Source of the DNA: JBDHZU01 sp039812085
GTDB lineage: Bacteria; Actinomycetota; Actinomycetes; S36-B12; UBA10799
Length of the DNA stretch: 15,146 nt
Reading direction: 5' to 3'
NCBI GenBank assembly: GCA_039812085.1
Contig: JBDHZU010000036.1
Span: forward strand, 1-15,146
Part shown: one piece after another, positions 6,651 to 12,845 of the stretch
Numbering within the stretch: the first letter of the stretch is position 1
How the letters are laid out: every line of letters starts with the position of its first letter
The notes under the pieces: model-generated
Told to the model about the DNA's origin: nothing
Seen by the model: only the letters and a program-made list of their open reading frames with translations
The model's database searches: none
Made by a program: the position numbers and the translations under genes

Positions 6651-7252
6651 TCAGTGGTCCAGGCACCGACGAGATACAGCACGCCGTACGGGTCAGCAGT
6701 GCTGAACGGGGTTGATACCCAGGTTCTGTTATCTGCTTGCAGGAGCTCGGCCATGGTGGGCCACACGGAGCGGCCAGCGACCAGTAGCTGCGATGCGAGA
6801 TCCTGATCAAGCTCCTTGAGAGCAAGAAGATCCACTGTGCTCAATGCCGCCAACACGGCATCGTCAAACATGACGGCAGAAGGATGCTCGTGTCCGGGAG
6901 CTTGCGGGCTTCGGCACGCGCTTGCGTCTCCCATCGCGATGACGACGACTGGCAACGATCCATCGCTTATGTCCTGAATACGCTGAACAACAGCGAGTTG
7001 TTGAGCTTGCGTTGCGTTGGCAGGTAGCTCGATCAGGATGGGATTGGTATCCGTGACGCGACTCAAGAGATACCGACCGACCTCGTGGCCGAGATCGTCC
7101 CCCACGATGACTGGCAGACAATTCGTACTGATCAGTGAGGCGAGGATGGCATCCGTTGCTTCGCGTATCCCGTCGGTCTCGGGTGCGGCTGCTTGCGCAA
7201 GGTCAGGGATCAAGACGGGAGCAGTCGGAAGGAACGCGATGGACGACAACAC
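6647..7252 (-). CDS. Class III extradiol dioxygenase (LigB)-like protein of unknown function
   Basis: This 201-residue protein resembles the actinobacterial family typified by Rv2728c, found between miaB and miaA and annotated as class III extradiol dioxygenase subunit B-like. Supporting stretches are the N-terminus IAFLPTAPVLIPDL, the central VVVIAMGDASACRSPQAPG, MFDDAVLAAL, and the C-terminal DPYGVLYLVGAWTTD. No substrate is known. The usual metal-binding set of true LigB dioxygenases is not obvious to me, so enzymatic activity is uncertain. It lies on the minus strand inside an otherwise + run. Its TAG shares the palindrome CTAG (6647-6650) with the miaB TAG. Its GTG start is preceded by TAACGT at a six-base gap, suggesting a leaderless message divergent from miaA. 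Confidence 0.75.
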   Translation of the reverse strand: MLSSIAFLPTAPVLIPDLAQAAAPETDGIREATDAILASLISTNCLPVIVGDDLGHEVGRYLLSRVTDTNPILIELPANATQAQQLAVVQRIQDISDGSLPVVVIAMGDASACRSPQAPGHEHPSAVMFDDAVLAALSTVDLLALKELDQDLASQLLVAGRSVWPTMAELLQADNRTWVSTPFSTADPYGVLYLVGAWTTD

Positions 7253-7258
7253 GCCTCG

Positions 7259-7264
7259 ACGTTA
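7259..7264 (-). promoter_or_regulatory. Putative -10 box (TAACGT) for the leaderless LigB-like gene
   Basis: On the minus strand TAACGT is followed by CGAGGC and then GTG 7252, again TANNNT-N6-start. The CGAGGC spacer contains GAGG, which is too close to act well as a ribosome-binding site for this GTG. A TTG start three bases in would be better spaced. Confidence 0.45.
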
Positions 7265-7295
7265 CCTCTGCACTGCTGCGAGCAGGTGACTGCCG

Positions 7296-7301
7296 GACAA
7301 T
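7296..7301 (+). promoter_or_regulatory. Possible weak -10 box (GACAAT) for leaderless miaA
   Basis: GACAAT matches TATAAT at four of six positions and ends six bases before ATG 7308, the same spacing as the other candidates. The first T of TANNNT is replaced by G, so this is the weakest of the set. No Shine-Dalgarno precedes miaA. The element would form a compact divergent promoter with that of the LigB-like gene inside a 55-bp gap (7253-7307). Confidence 0.3.
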
Positions 7302-7307
7302 GAACTT

Positions 7308-8255
7308 ATGACCACATCGCAGTTGCCACCCATGGTGGCGATCGTCGGGCCCACAGCCGTGGGTAAGACGGAACTGTCGTTGCGGGTTGCGCAGGAGCTG
7401 GATGGAGAAATCATCAATGCCGATTCCATGCAGTTCTACCGAGGGATGGACATCGGTACCGCCAAACTTCCGGTTGATCAACGCCGAGGTATTCCGCATC
7501 ACCTGATTGATATATGGGATATCGATGAGGCGGCTTCAGTTGCCGTGTTTGCCGACCTGGCTCGAACAGCTATCGATCACGTTGCGAGTCGAGGCAAGCT
7601 CCCGATCCTGGTCGGGGGGAGCGGGCTGTACGTCACGGCGGTGACGGACGGAATCACTTTCCCCGGGACAGATGATGCAATTCGTGCTCATTGGGAGGAA
7701 CAACTCGAACAGCAGGGGCCCCATGCGTTACATGCGGTGTTAGCGCAACAAGATCCCCAAGCGGCAGCAGCGATCCTTCCCGGCAATGGTCGCCGCATCG
7801 TTCGGGCCTTGGAGGTCATCGAACTGACGGGTGAACCTTTCGTCGCCCGTCTTCCCGATTCGAATCCGAGCCCCCAGGTCGTAATGATCGGATTAGATGC
7901 CGATCGAGATGTCGTTGATGACCGGATTGAGCAACGGGTCAATTACATGTGGCAGGACGGACTCGTCGATGAGGTGCGCCAGCTTGCTGCTCACGGATTG
8001 GCAGAAGCACCGACAGCCTCGCGAGCAATTGGTTATCGCCAACTGCTGGATACCTGGTCGCAGGGACGGACTGAGAACAGCGCGAAGGAAGCGATTGTGG
8101 TGGCCACTCGACGGTTCTCACGCAAACAGCGAGCGTGGTATCGCCAGCGTGCTGAAGTCCGATGGCATGACGGCGGGGATCTCACTGATGGGGGAGAACG
8201 CATGCTGAATCACGCCCTTGCTGATGCTGCTTCACTCCTCCAGCAGGAGAACTGA
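7308..8255 (+). CDS. miaA: tRNA dimethylallyltransferase MiaA
   Basis: MiaA transfers a dimethylallyl group from DMAPP to N6 of A37 in tRNAs, giving the i6A substrate of MiaB. The 315-residue protein contains the P-loop GPTAVGKT (14-21), INADSMQFYRGMDIGTAK (36-53), the GGSGLY motif (103-108), the RRIVRALEVIELTG segment, and the C-terminal AIGYRQLLD and TRRFSRKQRAWYRQ motifs that contact tRNA. Length and order are normal for the family. The start follows a 55-bp gap shared with the divergent LigB-like gene and has no ribosome-binding site. MiaA and MiaB are encoded within 2.1 kb but are separated by a gene on the opposite strand, so they cannot share one simple operon. Confidence 0.97.
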   Translation: MTTSQLPPMVAIVGPTAVGKTELSLRVAQELDGEIINADSMQFYRGMDIGTAKLPVDQRRGIPHHLIDIWDIDEAASVAVFADLARTAIDHVASRGKLPILVGGSGLYVTAVTDGITFPGTDDAIRAHWEEQLEQQGPHALHAVLAQQDPQAAAAILPGNGRRIVRALEVIELTGEPFVARLPDSNPSPQVVMIGLDADRDVVDDRIEQRVNYMWQDGLVDEVRQLAAHGLAEAPTASRAIGYRQLLDTWSQGRTENSAKEAIVVATRRFSRKQRAWYRQRAEVRWHDGGDLTDGGERMLNHALADAASLLQQEN

Positions 8256-8293
8256 CCGATTTCGTGACGATGACTCGAATGTGCCGAACTGCG

Positions 8294-8299
8294 TAGGCT
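8294..8299 (+). promoter_or_regulatory. Putative -10 box (TAGGCT) for leaderless dapF
   Basis: TAGGCT ends six bases before ATG 8306. ATGACT at 8270-8275 lies 18 bp upstream and resembles a -35 box. The 50-bp gap after miaA has no Shine-Dalgarno near the ATG. This is the best-formed leaderless promoter candidate in the window, because a plausible -35 is also present. Confidence 0.55.
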
Positions 8300-8305
8300 G
8301 GCCTT

Positions 8306-9205
8306 ATGTCCACGGCACGTCAACCCGCGATTTCTGTCGCAAAGGGTCATGGCACACAAAACGATTTCGTCATCGTGGACGACCCGATGGGTGAATGGGA
8401 ACTCACCGATCAGGCAGTGCAGGCGTTGTGCGATCGACGAGCCGGAATTGGCGGGGATGGAATACTGCGGCTCGTTCAAGTGGAGCACAGTCCAGAAGCG
8501 CAACAACTGACTCGGGATACCGATACCGACGCCCAATGGTTCATGGACTACCGCAATGCTGATGGGTCGATTGCCAGTATGTGTGGCAATGGTGCTCGGG
8601 TATTTGTTCGGGCTCTGCATGAGCAAGGCCGGGTGTCGACTTCAGGCCACATCGTTACCCGCGGGGGAGTCCGATCATTCACCGTCAATGACGATGACTC
8701 GATCACTGTGGAACTTGGGGAAGCGGTCGAAGGCCCGGCAGGTGACGATCCCGTCGTTCGCGTGGGGGCGACAGATATTGCCGCTACTGCGTGGTGGTTG
8801 CCCAATCCGCATGCTGTCGTTTTTGTCGATGATCTTGCCCAAGTTGGTGACTTGTTGACTGCGCCTACGGTGATGGCGAATGGTCGCTTCCCCAATGGGC
8901 AGAACGTTGAATTCGTGGTTGACGATACGGACGAATCCACCGGCGAACTTGCTGTGCATATGAGAGTCCATGAACGCGGTGTGGGAGAAACCCGCTCATG
9001 TGGAACAGGTGCGGCGGCGGCTGCGTTAGCGACGCGCCATCGACATGGAGTCACTAATGCAGGTTCGGTTCAGGTCGATGTTCCTGGTGGGCGCCTGACC
9101 GTGTTGGTGGACGAGGCTGGTGTGGTGAGCTTGCAAGGCCCGGCGGAGATTGTTGCTCGCGGCACGATCGACCAGAACTGGTGGGACAGCCATGGACATC
9201 GTTGA
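8306..9205 (+). CDS. dapF: Diaminopimelate epimerase
   Basis: DapF interconverts LL- and meso-diaminopimelate without a cofactor, supplying lysine and peptidoglycan precursors. The 299-residue protein has the two catalytic cysteines in their motifs: Cys93 in MCGNGARVF and Cys232 in ERGVGETRSCGTGA. Also visible are GHGTQNDFVIVD near the N-terminus, GGDGIL (49-54), WFMDYRNADGS, NPHAVVFVD and GRFPNGQNVEF. A loop at about 60-76 is longer than in E. coli, as in other actinobacteria. The ATG is preceded by a leaderless-type promoter. The last 14 bp overlap the next gene, so the downstream SalK-like gene and hflX are probably read from the dapF transcript. Confidence 0.97.
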   Translation: MSTARQPAISVAKGHGTQNDFVIVDDPMGEWELTDQAVQALCDRRAGIGGDGILRLVQVEHSPEAQQLTRDTDTDAQWFMDYRNADGSIASMCGNGARVFVRALHEQGRVSTSGHIVTRGGVRSFTVNDDDSITVELGEAVEGPAGDDPVVRVGATDIAATAWWLPNPHAVVFVDDLAQVGDLLTAPTVMANGRFPNGQNVEFVVDDTDESTGELAVHMRVHERGVGETRSCGTGAAAAALATRHRHGVTNAGSVQVDVPGGRLTVLVDEAGVVSLQGPAEIVARGTIDQNWWDSHGHR

Positions 9206-9968
9206 CGGCTTTGACGTCGATGACGATCAGGCATACGCCGCACGAGTCAAACGTGCAGTGGGAGTTCTTGGCGGAGCCCATTTCGTGTCACCGCAGGTTA
9301 AACAGTTGGGTAAAGATCTTGGCCTGCGTGGATGGCCCACCTATTTTGCGCAGCGTTGCGCAGTGCTCGGTTCTGTGCCAGCGGATGTGGTGGCGTCGGT
9401 CTGTGGGTTCTTTCCTTACGACCGGGTGAGTGATTCCTGGAGTGCAGTCAGCGAGATTGACATTGATGTCGCGGTTGAGGCTTCTGCCCAGGCCATCGCA
9501 GACTGGGGTCGGGAACGTTTGGTTGGGGCGGTCGATCTGGAGGAGTTGGCCACGATTGCCGAGGAAGTCATCGATCGGGCCAGCCCAGTAGGTGCGCCGC
9601 TGTTTGCCGGTTGGCGAACAATCGAGCGGCCATCCGATGATGCGGGTCGAGCAGCCCTTGCGCTGATGACCCTGCGGGAGTTGCGGGGTGGACTGCATTT
9701 GGCTGCCGTGTTGTCCTGTGGAGTGCATCCCCGCGAAGCAGTGCTCCACGGTGGAGGGGTTGACCACGCGACCTTCTACGGCTGGAGAGACACCCAGATC
9801 GAGCCGTCCCGTCTCCAATTGGTGACGGCGGGAATGGCCGAGGCCGAACGCCGGACAGACAAGATGGCCGGGCGCAGTTGGTCCACGATCGATTTGGGTA
9901 AGCGTGCTCAGTTCGCTTCGCTATTAGATGCCCTGCACGATCATGTGCGAGATGCCGCGCATGAGTGA
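9192..9968 (+). CDS. SalK/SCO6745-like protein of unknown function
   Basis: This 258-residue protein has no named function. Two stretches resemble the actinobacterial SCO6745/SalK-like family, which has a helix-turn-helix-type fold: YFAQRCAVLGSVPADVVASVCGFF (about 51-74), fitting a YFA-R-A-LG-VPA-VV pattern, and LRELRGGLHLAAVLSCGVHPREAVL (about 160-184), fitting LRE-RG--H-AAL---G----EA-. It is soluble, alanine-rich and acidic, with no signal peptide or membrane segment. The ATG overlaps dapF by 14 bp and has GGTGGG just upstream; its end overlaps hflX by 8 bp. This coupling suggests co-expression with dapF and hflX. The assignment rests on recalled family patterns, not on a search. Any DNA-binding or enzymatic role is unproven. 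Confidence 0.6.
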   Translation: MDIVDGFDVDDDQAYAARVKRAVGVLGGAHFVSPQVKQLGKDLGLRGWPTYFAQRCAVLGSVPADVVASVCGFFPYDRVSDSWSAVSEIDIDVAVEASAQAIADWGRERLVGAVDLEELATIAEEVIDRASPVGAPLFAGWRTIERPSDDAGRAALALMTLRELRGGLHLAAVLSCGVHPREAVLHGGGVDHATFYGWRDTQIEPSRLQLVTAGMAEAERRTDKMAGRSWSTIDLGKRAQFASLLDALHDHVRDAAHE

Positions 9969-11376
9969 ATCGAATGATGTCGTGGATGATCAGAACGATC
10001 TCCTCGACGCAATCGGGGATAGCGATATTTCCGACCGTGACGCGCTGCGCCGGGTCAGCAGTCTGTCGACCGAGCTGGAAGACATCAGTGAAGTCGAATA
10101 TCGCCAGTTGCGACTTGAACGAGTTGTTCTGGTGGGGGTCTGGACATCGGGTACGGCTAAGCAGGCCGAGGAGTCACTGACTGAACTTGCCAGACTCGCA
10201 GAGACAGCCGGTTCAGAAGTCCTCGAAGGAGTTATTCAACGACGAGCTAAGCCAGATGCCGCCACGTTTATCGGATCAGGTAAGGCCAATGAGTTACGTG
10301 GAATCGTCGCCTCGCTAGGGGCGGACACGGTCATCTGTGATGGAGAGCTGACTCCTGGCCAACTGCAGCAATTAGAGAAAGCCGTCGGGGTGAAAGTCGT
10401 TGATCGCACGTGGCTGATCTTGGATATTTTCGCCCAACATGCACGTAGCCGAGAAGGTAAAGCACAGGTCGATCTGGCTCAGTTGTCATACATGATGCCG
10501 CGCTTGCGCGGTTGGGGTGAGGCGATGAGTCGGCAAGCGGGCGGTATCGGTACCCGTGGTCCTGGCGAAACCAAAATCGAGACCGATCGGCGCCGCATCC
10601 GTACCCGCATGGCCAAGCTGCGAAAAGAGATCGCTGCCATGCAGACCGCGCGGGATGTCTCTCGTAAAGCGCGTCGCGCCTCGCAGCTGCCCAGTGTGGC
10701 CATCGTTGGGTATACGAACGCAGGCAAGTCCAGTCTGCTGAATCGACTGACGAAGGCAGGTGTCCTGGTTCAGGACGAGTTATTCGCGACGGTGGATCCG
10801 ACAGTTCGCCGCGCTCGTGTGCCATCTGGCCGTGAGTTCACGCTGTCTGACACAGTCGGATTCGTCCGTCACCTGCCCCACCAAATAGTTGAAGCATTCC
10901 GATCGACGTTGGAAGAGTCCCGAGACGCGGATCTGTTGCTGCACGTCGTGGACGGATCGGCGGAGAACCCCGAGGACCAAATCACCGCAGTCCGACAAGT
11001 GCTCAGCGAAGTCGATGCCGACAGTGTTCGAGAATTGTTGGTCATCAACAAGTCCGACATCACTCCCGCAGAGACACTGGCCGCGTTACGCCGCAATCAC
11101 AAACACGTCGTGGCTGTTTCTGCCCGGACGGGCCAGGGCATCGACGATCTCCTCGAAGCGATCGAAGCTGACCTTCCGCGGCCATCGGTCGAACTGCACG
11201 CAGTCATTCCTTACGGCCGTGACGAGCTAGTTGCCCAGTTGCATCGAGAAGGAGAGATCCTCGAACTTGTCCATGAGGAAGCAGGAACGAGGGTGCATGC
11301 GCGGACGGATCCCGTACTTGCCGCTGAGCTCAAGCCCTTCCGAACAGACGAAGTCGAAGCGCCAGTAGCCGAGTAG
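9961..11376 (+). CDS. hflX: Ribosome-associated GTPase HflX
   Basis: HflX is a GTPase that binds the 50S subunit and splits stalled 70S ribosomes during stress. From ATG 9961 the protein has 471 residues. The N-terminal HflX domain includes ERVVLVGVW, the glycine-rich FIGSGKANEL and the NPGETKIE-like signature GPGETKIETDRRRI (200-213). The G domain has G1 GYTNAGKS (250-257), FATVDPT for switch I, G3 DTVGF (297-301), G4 NKSD (363-366) and VSAR for G5 (387-390). A longer in-frame start at 9928 lies inside the preceding gene and adds nothing conserved; the chosen ATG overlaps that gene by 8 bp. hflX converges on lexA with 48 bp between the stop codons and no strong terminator. Confidence 0.95.
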   Translation: MSESNDVVDDQNDLLDAIGDSDISDRDALRRVSSLSTELEDISEVEYRQLRLERVVLVGVWTSGTAKQAEESLTELARLAETAGSEVLEGVIQRRAKPDAATFIGSGKANELRGIVASLGADTVICDGELTPGQLQQLEKAVGVKVVDRTWLILDIFAQHARSREGKAQVDLAQLSYMMPRLRGWGEAMSRQAGGIGTRGPGETKIETDRRRIRTRMAKLRKEIAAMQTARDVSRKARRASQLPSVAIVGYTNAGKSSLLNRLTKAGVLVQDELFATVDPTVRRARVPSGREFTLSDTVGFVRHLPHQIVEAFRSTLEESRDADLLLHVVDGSAENPEDQITAVRQVLSEVDADSVRELLVINKSDITPAETLAALRRNHKHVVAVSARTGQGIDDLLEAIEADLPRPSVELHAVIPYGRDELVAQLHREGEILELVHEEAGTRVHARTDPVLAAELKPFRTDEVEAPVAE

Positions 11377-11424
11377 CCTTTCGCAAGATTTTGGTCTTGG
11401 TATGGCCTCGAACTTTGGTAAGAG

Positions 11425-12186
11425 CTAGACCTTTCTCAGGACTGAGACGACCTTGCCCAGAATCGTGGCGTTATCGCCAGGAATCGGTTCGTACGCCGGG
11501 TTATGTGGCATCAGCCAGGTATGGCCATCCCGTTTCTTGAGGGTTTTCACTGTTGCTTCGTCATCAAGTAGCGCGGCGACGATTTCTCCTGGCTCAGCGG
11601 TGTTCTGCTGACGGATGACGACGAAGTCGCCATCGCAAATTGCAGCATCAACCATGGAATCGCCCTTGACCTTGAGCAGGAAGAGTTCTCCATTGCCCGT
11701 GATTTCTCGGGGGAGAGGGAAGACCGCTTCAACCGCTTGTTCGGCGAGGATTGGCCCACCAGCAGCGATCTGCCCCACGAGGGGAACGAATGCTGCCGAA
11801 CTCACCGTGTCTGTGGTGACACCCAGATCTCCTGCAGCCACAGTTCGGGCTTCGTCGTGACGGTCGTGTAGATGTGAGCTGCTATCGGGATGCCGAACTT
11901 CGATTGCCCGGGGGCGGTTGGGATCGCGTCGGAGATACCCCTTGTTTTCCAGTACTCGTAGTTGATGAGCAACGCTTGATGGGCTGGTCAGGCCAACGGC
12001 CTCACCGATTTCGCGAACTGAGGGTGGGTAGCCGCGTGACTCCACCGCTTCGCTGATGACCGCCAGGATCTTCTGTTGTCGTCCGGACAAGCCTGTACTG
12101 GTATCGCGGTCGGAGATGTCCGTGACAGTGGCGCCAGAGTCGTTTGCCTTTGCCGAGCGGGAATGACTCGATTCCTTGGTAGCCAT
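11425..12186 (-). CDS. lexA: SOS response repressor LexA
   Basis: LexA represses SOS genes and cleaves itself when stimulated by RecA filaments. From ATG 12186 it has 253 residues. The winged helix spans about 33-98 (LSGRQQKILAVISEAVESRG, then YPPSVREIGEAVGLTSPSSV). The cleavage site is Ala142-Gly143 in GQIAAGGP. The S24 peptidase dyad is Ser177 (KGDSMVD) and Lys214 (ATVKTLKK). A longer in-frame start exists 25 codons upstream, but AGGAGG (12192-12197) five bases before ATG 12186 settles the start. The N-terminal 32 residues are a polar extension common in actinobacterial LexA. The promoter carries an SOS box, so it is autoregulated. It is divergent from the LysM gene and convergent with hflX. 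Confidence 0.98.
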   Translation of the reverse strand: MATKESSHSRSAKANDSGATVTDISDRDTSTGLSGRQQKILAVISEAVESRGYPPSVREIGEAVGLTSPSSVAHQLRVLENKGYLRRDPNRPRAIEVRHPDSSSHLHDRHDEARTVAAGDLGVTTDTVSSAAFVPLVGQIAAGGPILAEQAVEAVFPLPREITGNGELFLLKVKGDSMVDAAICDGDFVVIRQQNTAEPGEIVAALLDDEATVKTLKKRDGHTWLMPHNPAYEPIPGDNATILGKVVSVLRKV

Positions 12187-12191
12187 AGCTG

Positions 12192-12197
12192 CCTCCT
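12192..12197 (-). promoter_or_regulatory. lexA ribosome-binding site
   Basis: AGGAGG on the minus strand stands five bases before ATG 12186. It selects this start over the in-frame ATG at 12261, which has no such signal and would lie beside the SOS box. Confidence 0.75.
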
Positions 12198-12261
12198 GTA
12201 TGACGTGCAACCAGTCGCCATCACGTGTTGATGGGTGCTGATCACCGTAGCGATGAATCAC

Positions 12262-12267
12262 ACTCTA
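12262..12267 (-). promoter_or_regulatory. Putative -10 box of lexA
   Basis: TAGAGT (TANNNT) on the minus strand follows the lexA SOS box after one base. It continues as TAGAGTGTG, mirroring TAGGGTGTG after the recA SOS box. The start of transcription would be near 12255, giving a leader of about 70 bases. Confidence 0.5.
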
Positions 12268-12268
12268 A

Positions 12269-12284
12269 TCAAACATATGTTCGA
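12269..12284. promoter_or_regulatory. SOS box proximal to lexA
   Basis: TCAAACATATGTTCGA matches TCGAAC-N4-GTTCGA at 11 of 12 defined positions; the mismatch is A for G at position 3. It lies 83-98 bp before the lexA ATG, overlapping the lexA promoter, and is the expected autoregulatory operator. Confidence 0.8.
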
Positions 12285-12321
12285 TTTCGTGTCGACAACC
12301 GAGCAGAAGTGGTGCTACCAA

Positions 12322-12337
12322 TAGAACAGACGTTCGA
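12322..12337. promoter_or_regulatory. SOS box, distal member of tandem pair before the LysM gene
   Basis: TAGAACAGACGTTCGA matches the LexA consensus with one mismatch (A for C at position 2). It directly abuts the next box, giving a 16-bp centre-to-centre spacing. Confidence 0.75.
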
Positions 12338-12353
12338 TCGAACAGATGTTCGG
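12338..12353. promoter_or_regulatory. SOS box, proximal member of tandem pair before the LysM gene
   Basis: TCGAACAGATGTTCGG matches the LexA consensus except at the last base, the same deviation as at recA. TAGATG follows after one base (12355-12360), in the position where TAGGGT and TAGAGT serve as -10 at recA and lexA, though its last base is G instead of T. The junction between the boxes forms the palindrome GTTCGATCGAAC (12332-12343). Confidence 0.8.
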
Positions 12354-12388
12354 TTAGATGTTTGGCCGGTTGAAAACAGCGTCACCTG

Positions 12389-12412
12389 CACTGTCAGACC
12401 GGTCGGACAGTG
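12389..12412. promoter_or_regulatory. 24-bp near-perfect palindrome in the LysM gene leader
   Basis: The left half CACTGTCAGACC (12389-12400) is mirrored by the right half GGTCGGACAGTG (12401-12412) at 11 of 12 pairs; the only mismatch is A12396 with G12405. The core GACCGGTC is a perfect palindrome. It lies between the SOS-controlled promoter and the LysM start, so it could be an operator for another regulator or, in RNA, a hairpin about 50 bases before the start codon. Confidence 0.45.
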
Positions 12413-12461
12413 TTCGTCTCAGTTCAGCAAAGAGTCGAAGACAGAAGGCACGGTGAGGGCA

Positions 12462-12845
12462 ATGGCCGCAATAACAATCGCACCAAAGTGGCACGCAGAA
12501 TCGTTTGATCGGAGTGCTTCTCGGCAGAGAACTCCGCGGCAGGCAGTGCGTCGGTCAACGGGGTCATCGGTAGCGCGGACTCGTGCGCTTGCTGTTGGCA
12601 TCCTGGTGGCGGCGGCATTGGCCGTGTTGTCGTTGCTCCCCGGCAGTGCAGATGCGTCAAACCCAACAATGGGCGAGAGTGCGCCTCGGTTGGTCACCAC
12701 TGTTCACTACGGAGACAGTCTCTGGTCAATCGCGCAGCGCACGATGCCCGGCGACGTTCGCGCGAACGTGGAGCGTCTTGCGTCCGCTAATCGGTTGTCG
12801 CAGCGTGAGCTGCAGGTTGGGCAGCAGCTCGTTATCCCGAGATAA
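12462..12845 (+). CDS. SOS-regulated membrane-anchored LysM protein, probable cell-division inhibitor (ChiZ/DivS/YneA type)
   Basis: The 127-residue protein has a basic, polar N-terminus (about 1-40), one hydrophobic segment (ALAVGILVAAALAVLSLLPG, about 43-62) and a C-terminal LysM domain of about 48 residues (TTVHYGDSLWSIAQ to LQVGQQLVIPR), which would bind peptidoglycan outside the membrane. Position between lexA and nrdR, divergent from lexA and behind two SOS boxes, matches Rv2719c/ChiZ of M. tuberculosis and DivS of Corynebacterium. YneA of Bacillus has the same lexA-divergent LysM arrangement. These proteins halt division during DNA damage. No hydrolase domain is visible. GTG 12453, nine bases upstream with GAAGG before it, is an alternative start; neither has an ideal ribosome-binding site. 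Confidence 0.82.
   Translation: MAAITIAPKWHAESFDRSASRQRTPRQAVRRSTGSSVARTRALAVGILVAAALAVLSLLPGSADASNPTMGESAPRLVTTVHYGDSLWSIAQRTMPGDVRANVERLASANRLSQRELQVGQQLVIPR

Noticed and set aside
11384..11399. CAAGA-TTTTGG-TCTTG hairpin between the convergent hflX and lexA stops
   Set aside because: Only a five-pair stem with no T run on either strand; too weak to call a terminator.
12403..12418. Possible fourth SOS box near TCGGACAGTGTTCG
   Set aside because: The half-sites are separated by three bases instead of four and the first half has a mismatch, so LexA symmetry is broken. It is better explained as the right arm of the 24-bp palindrome.
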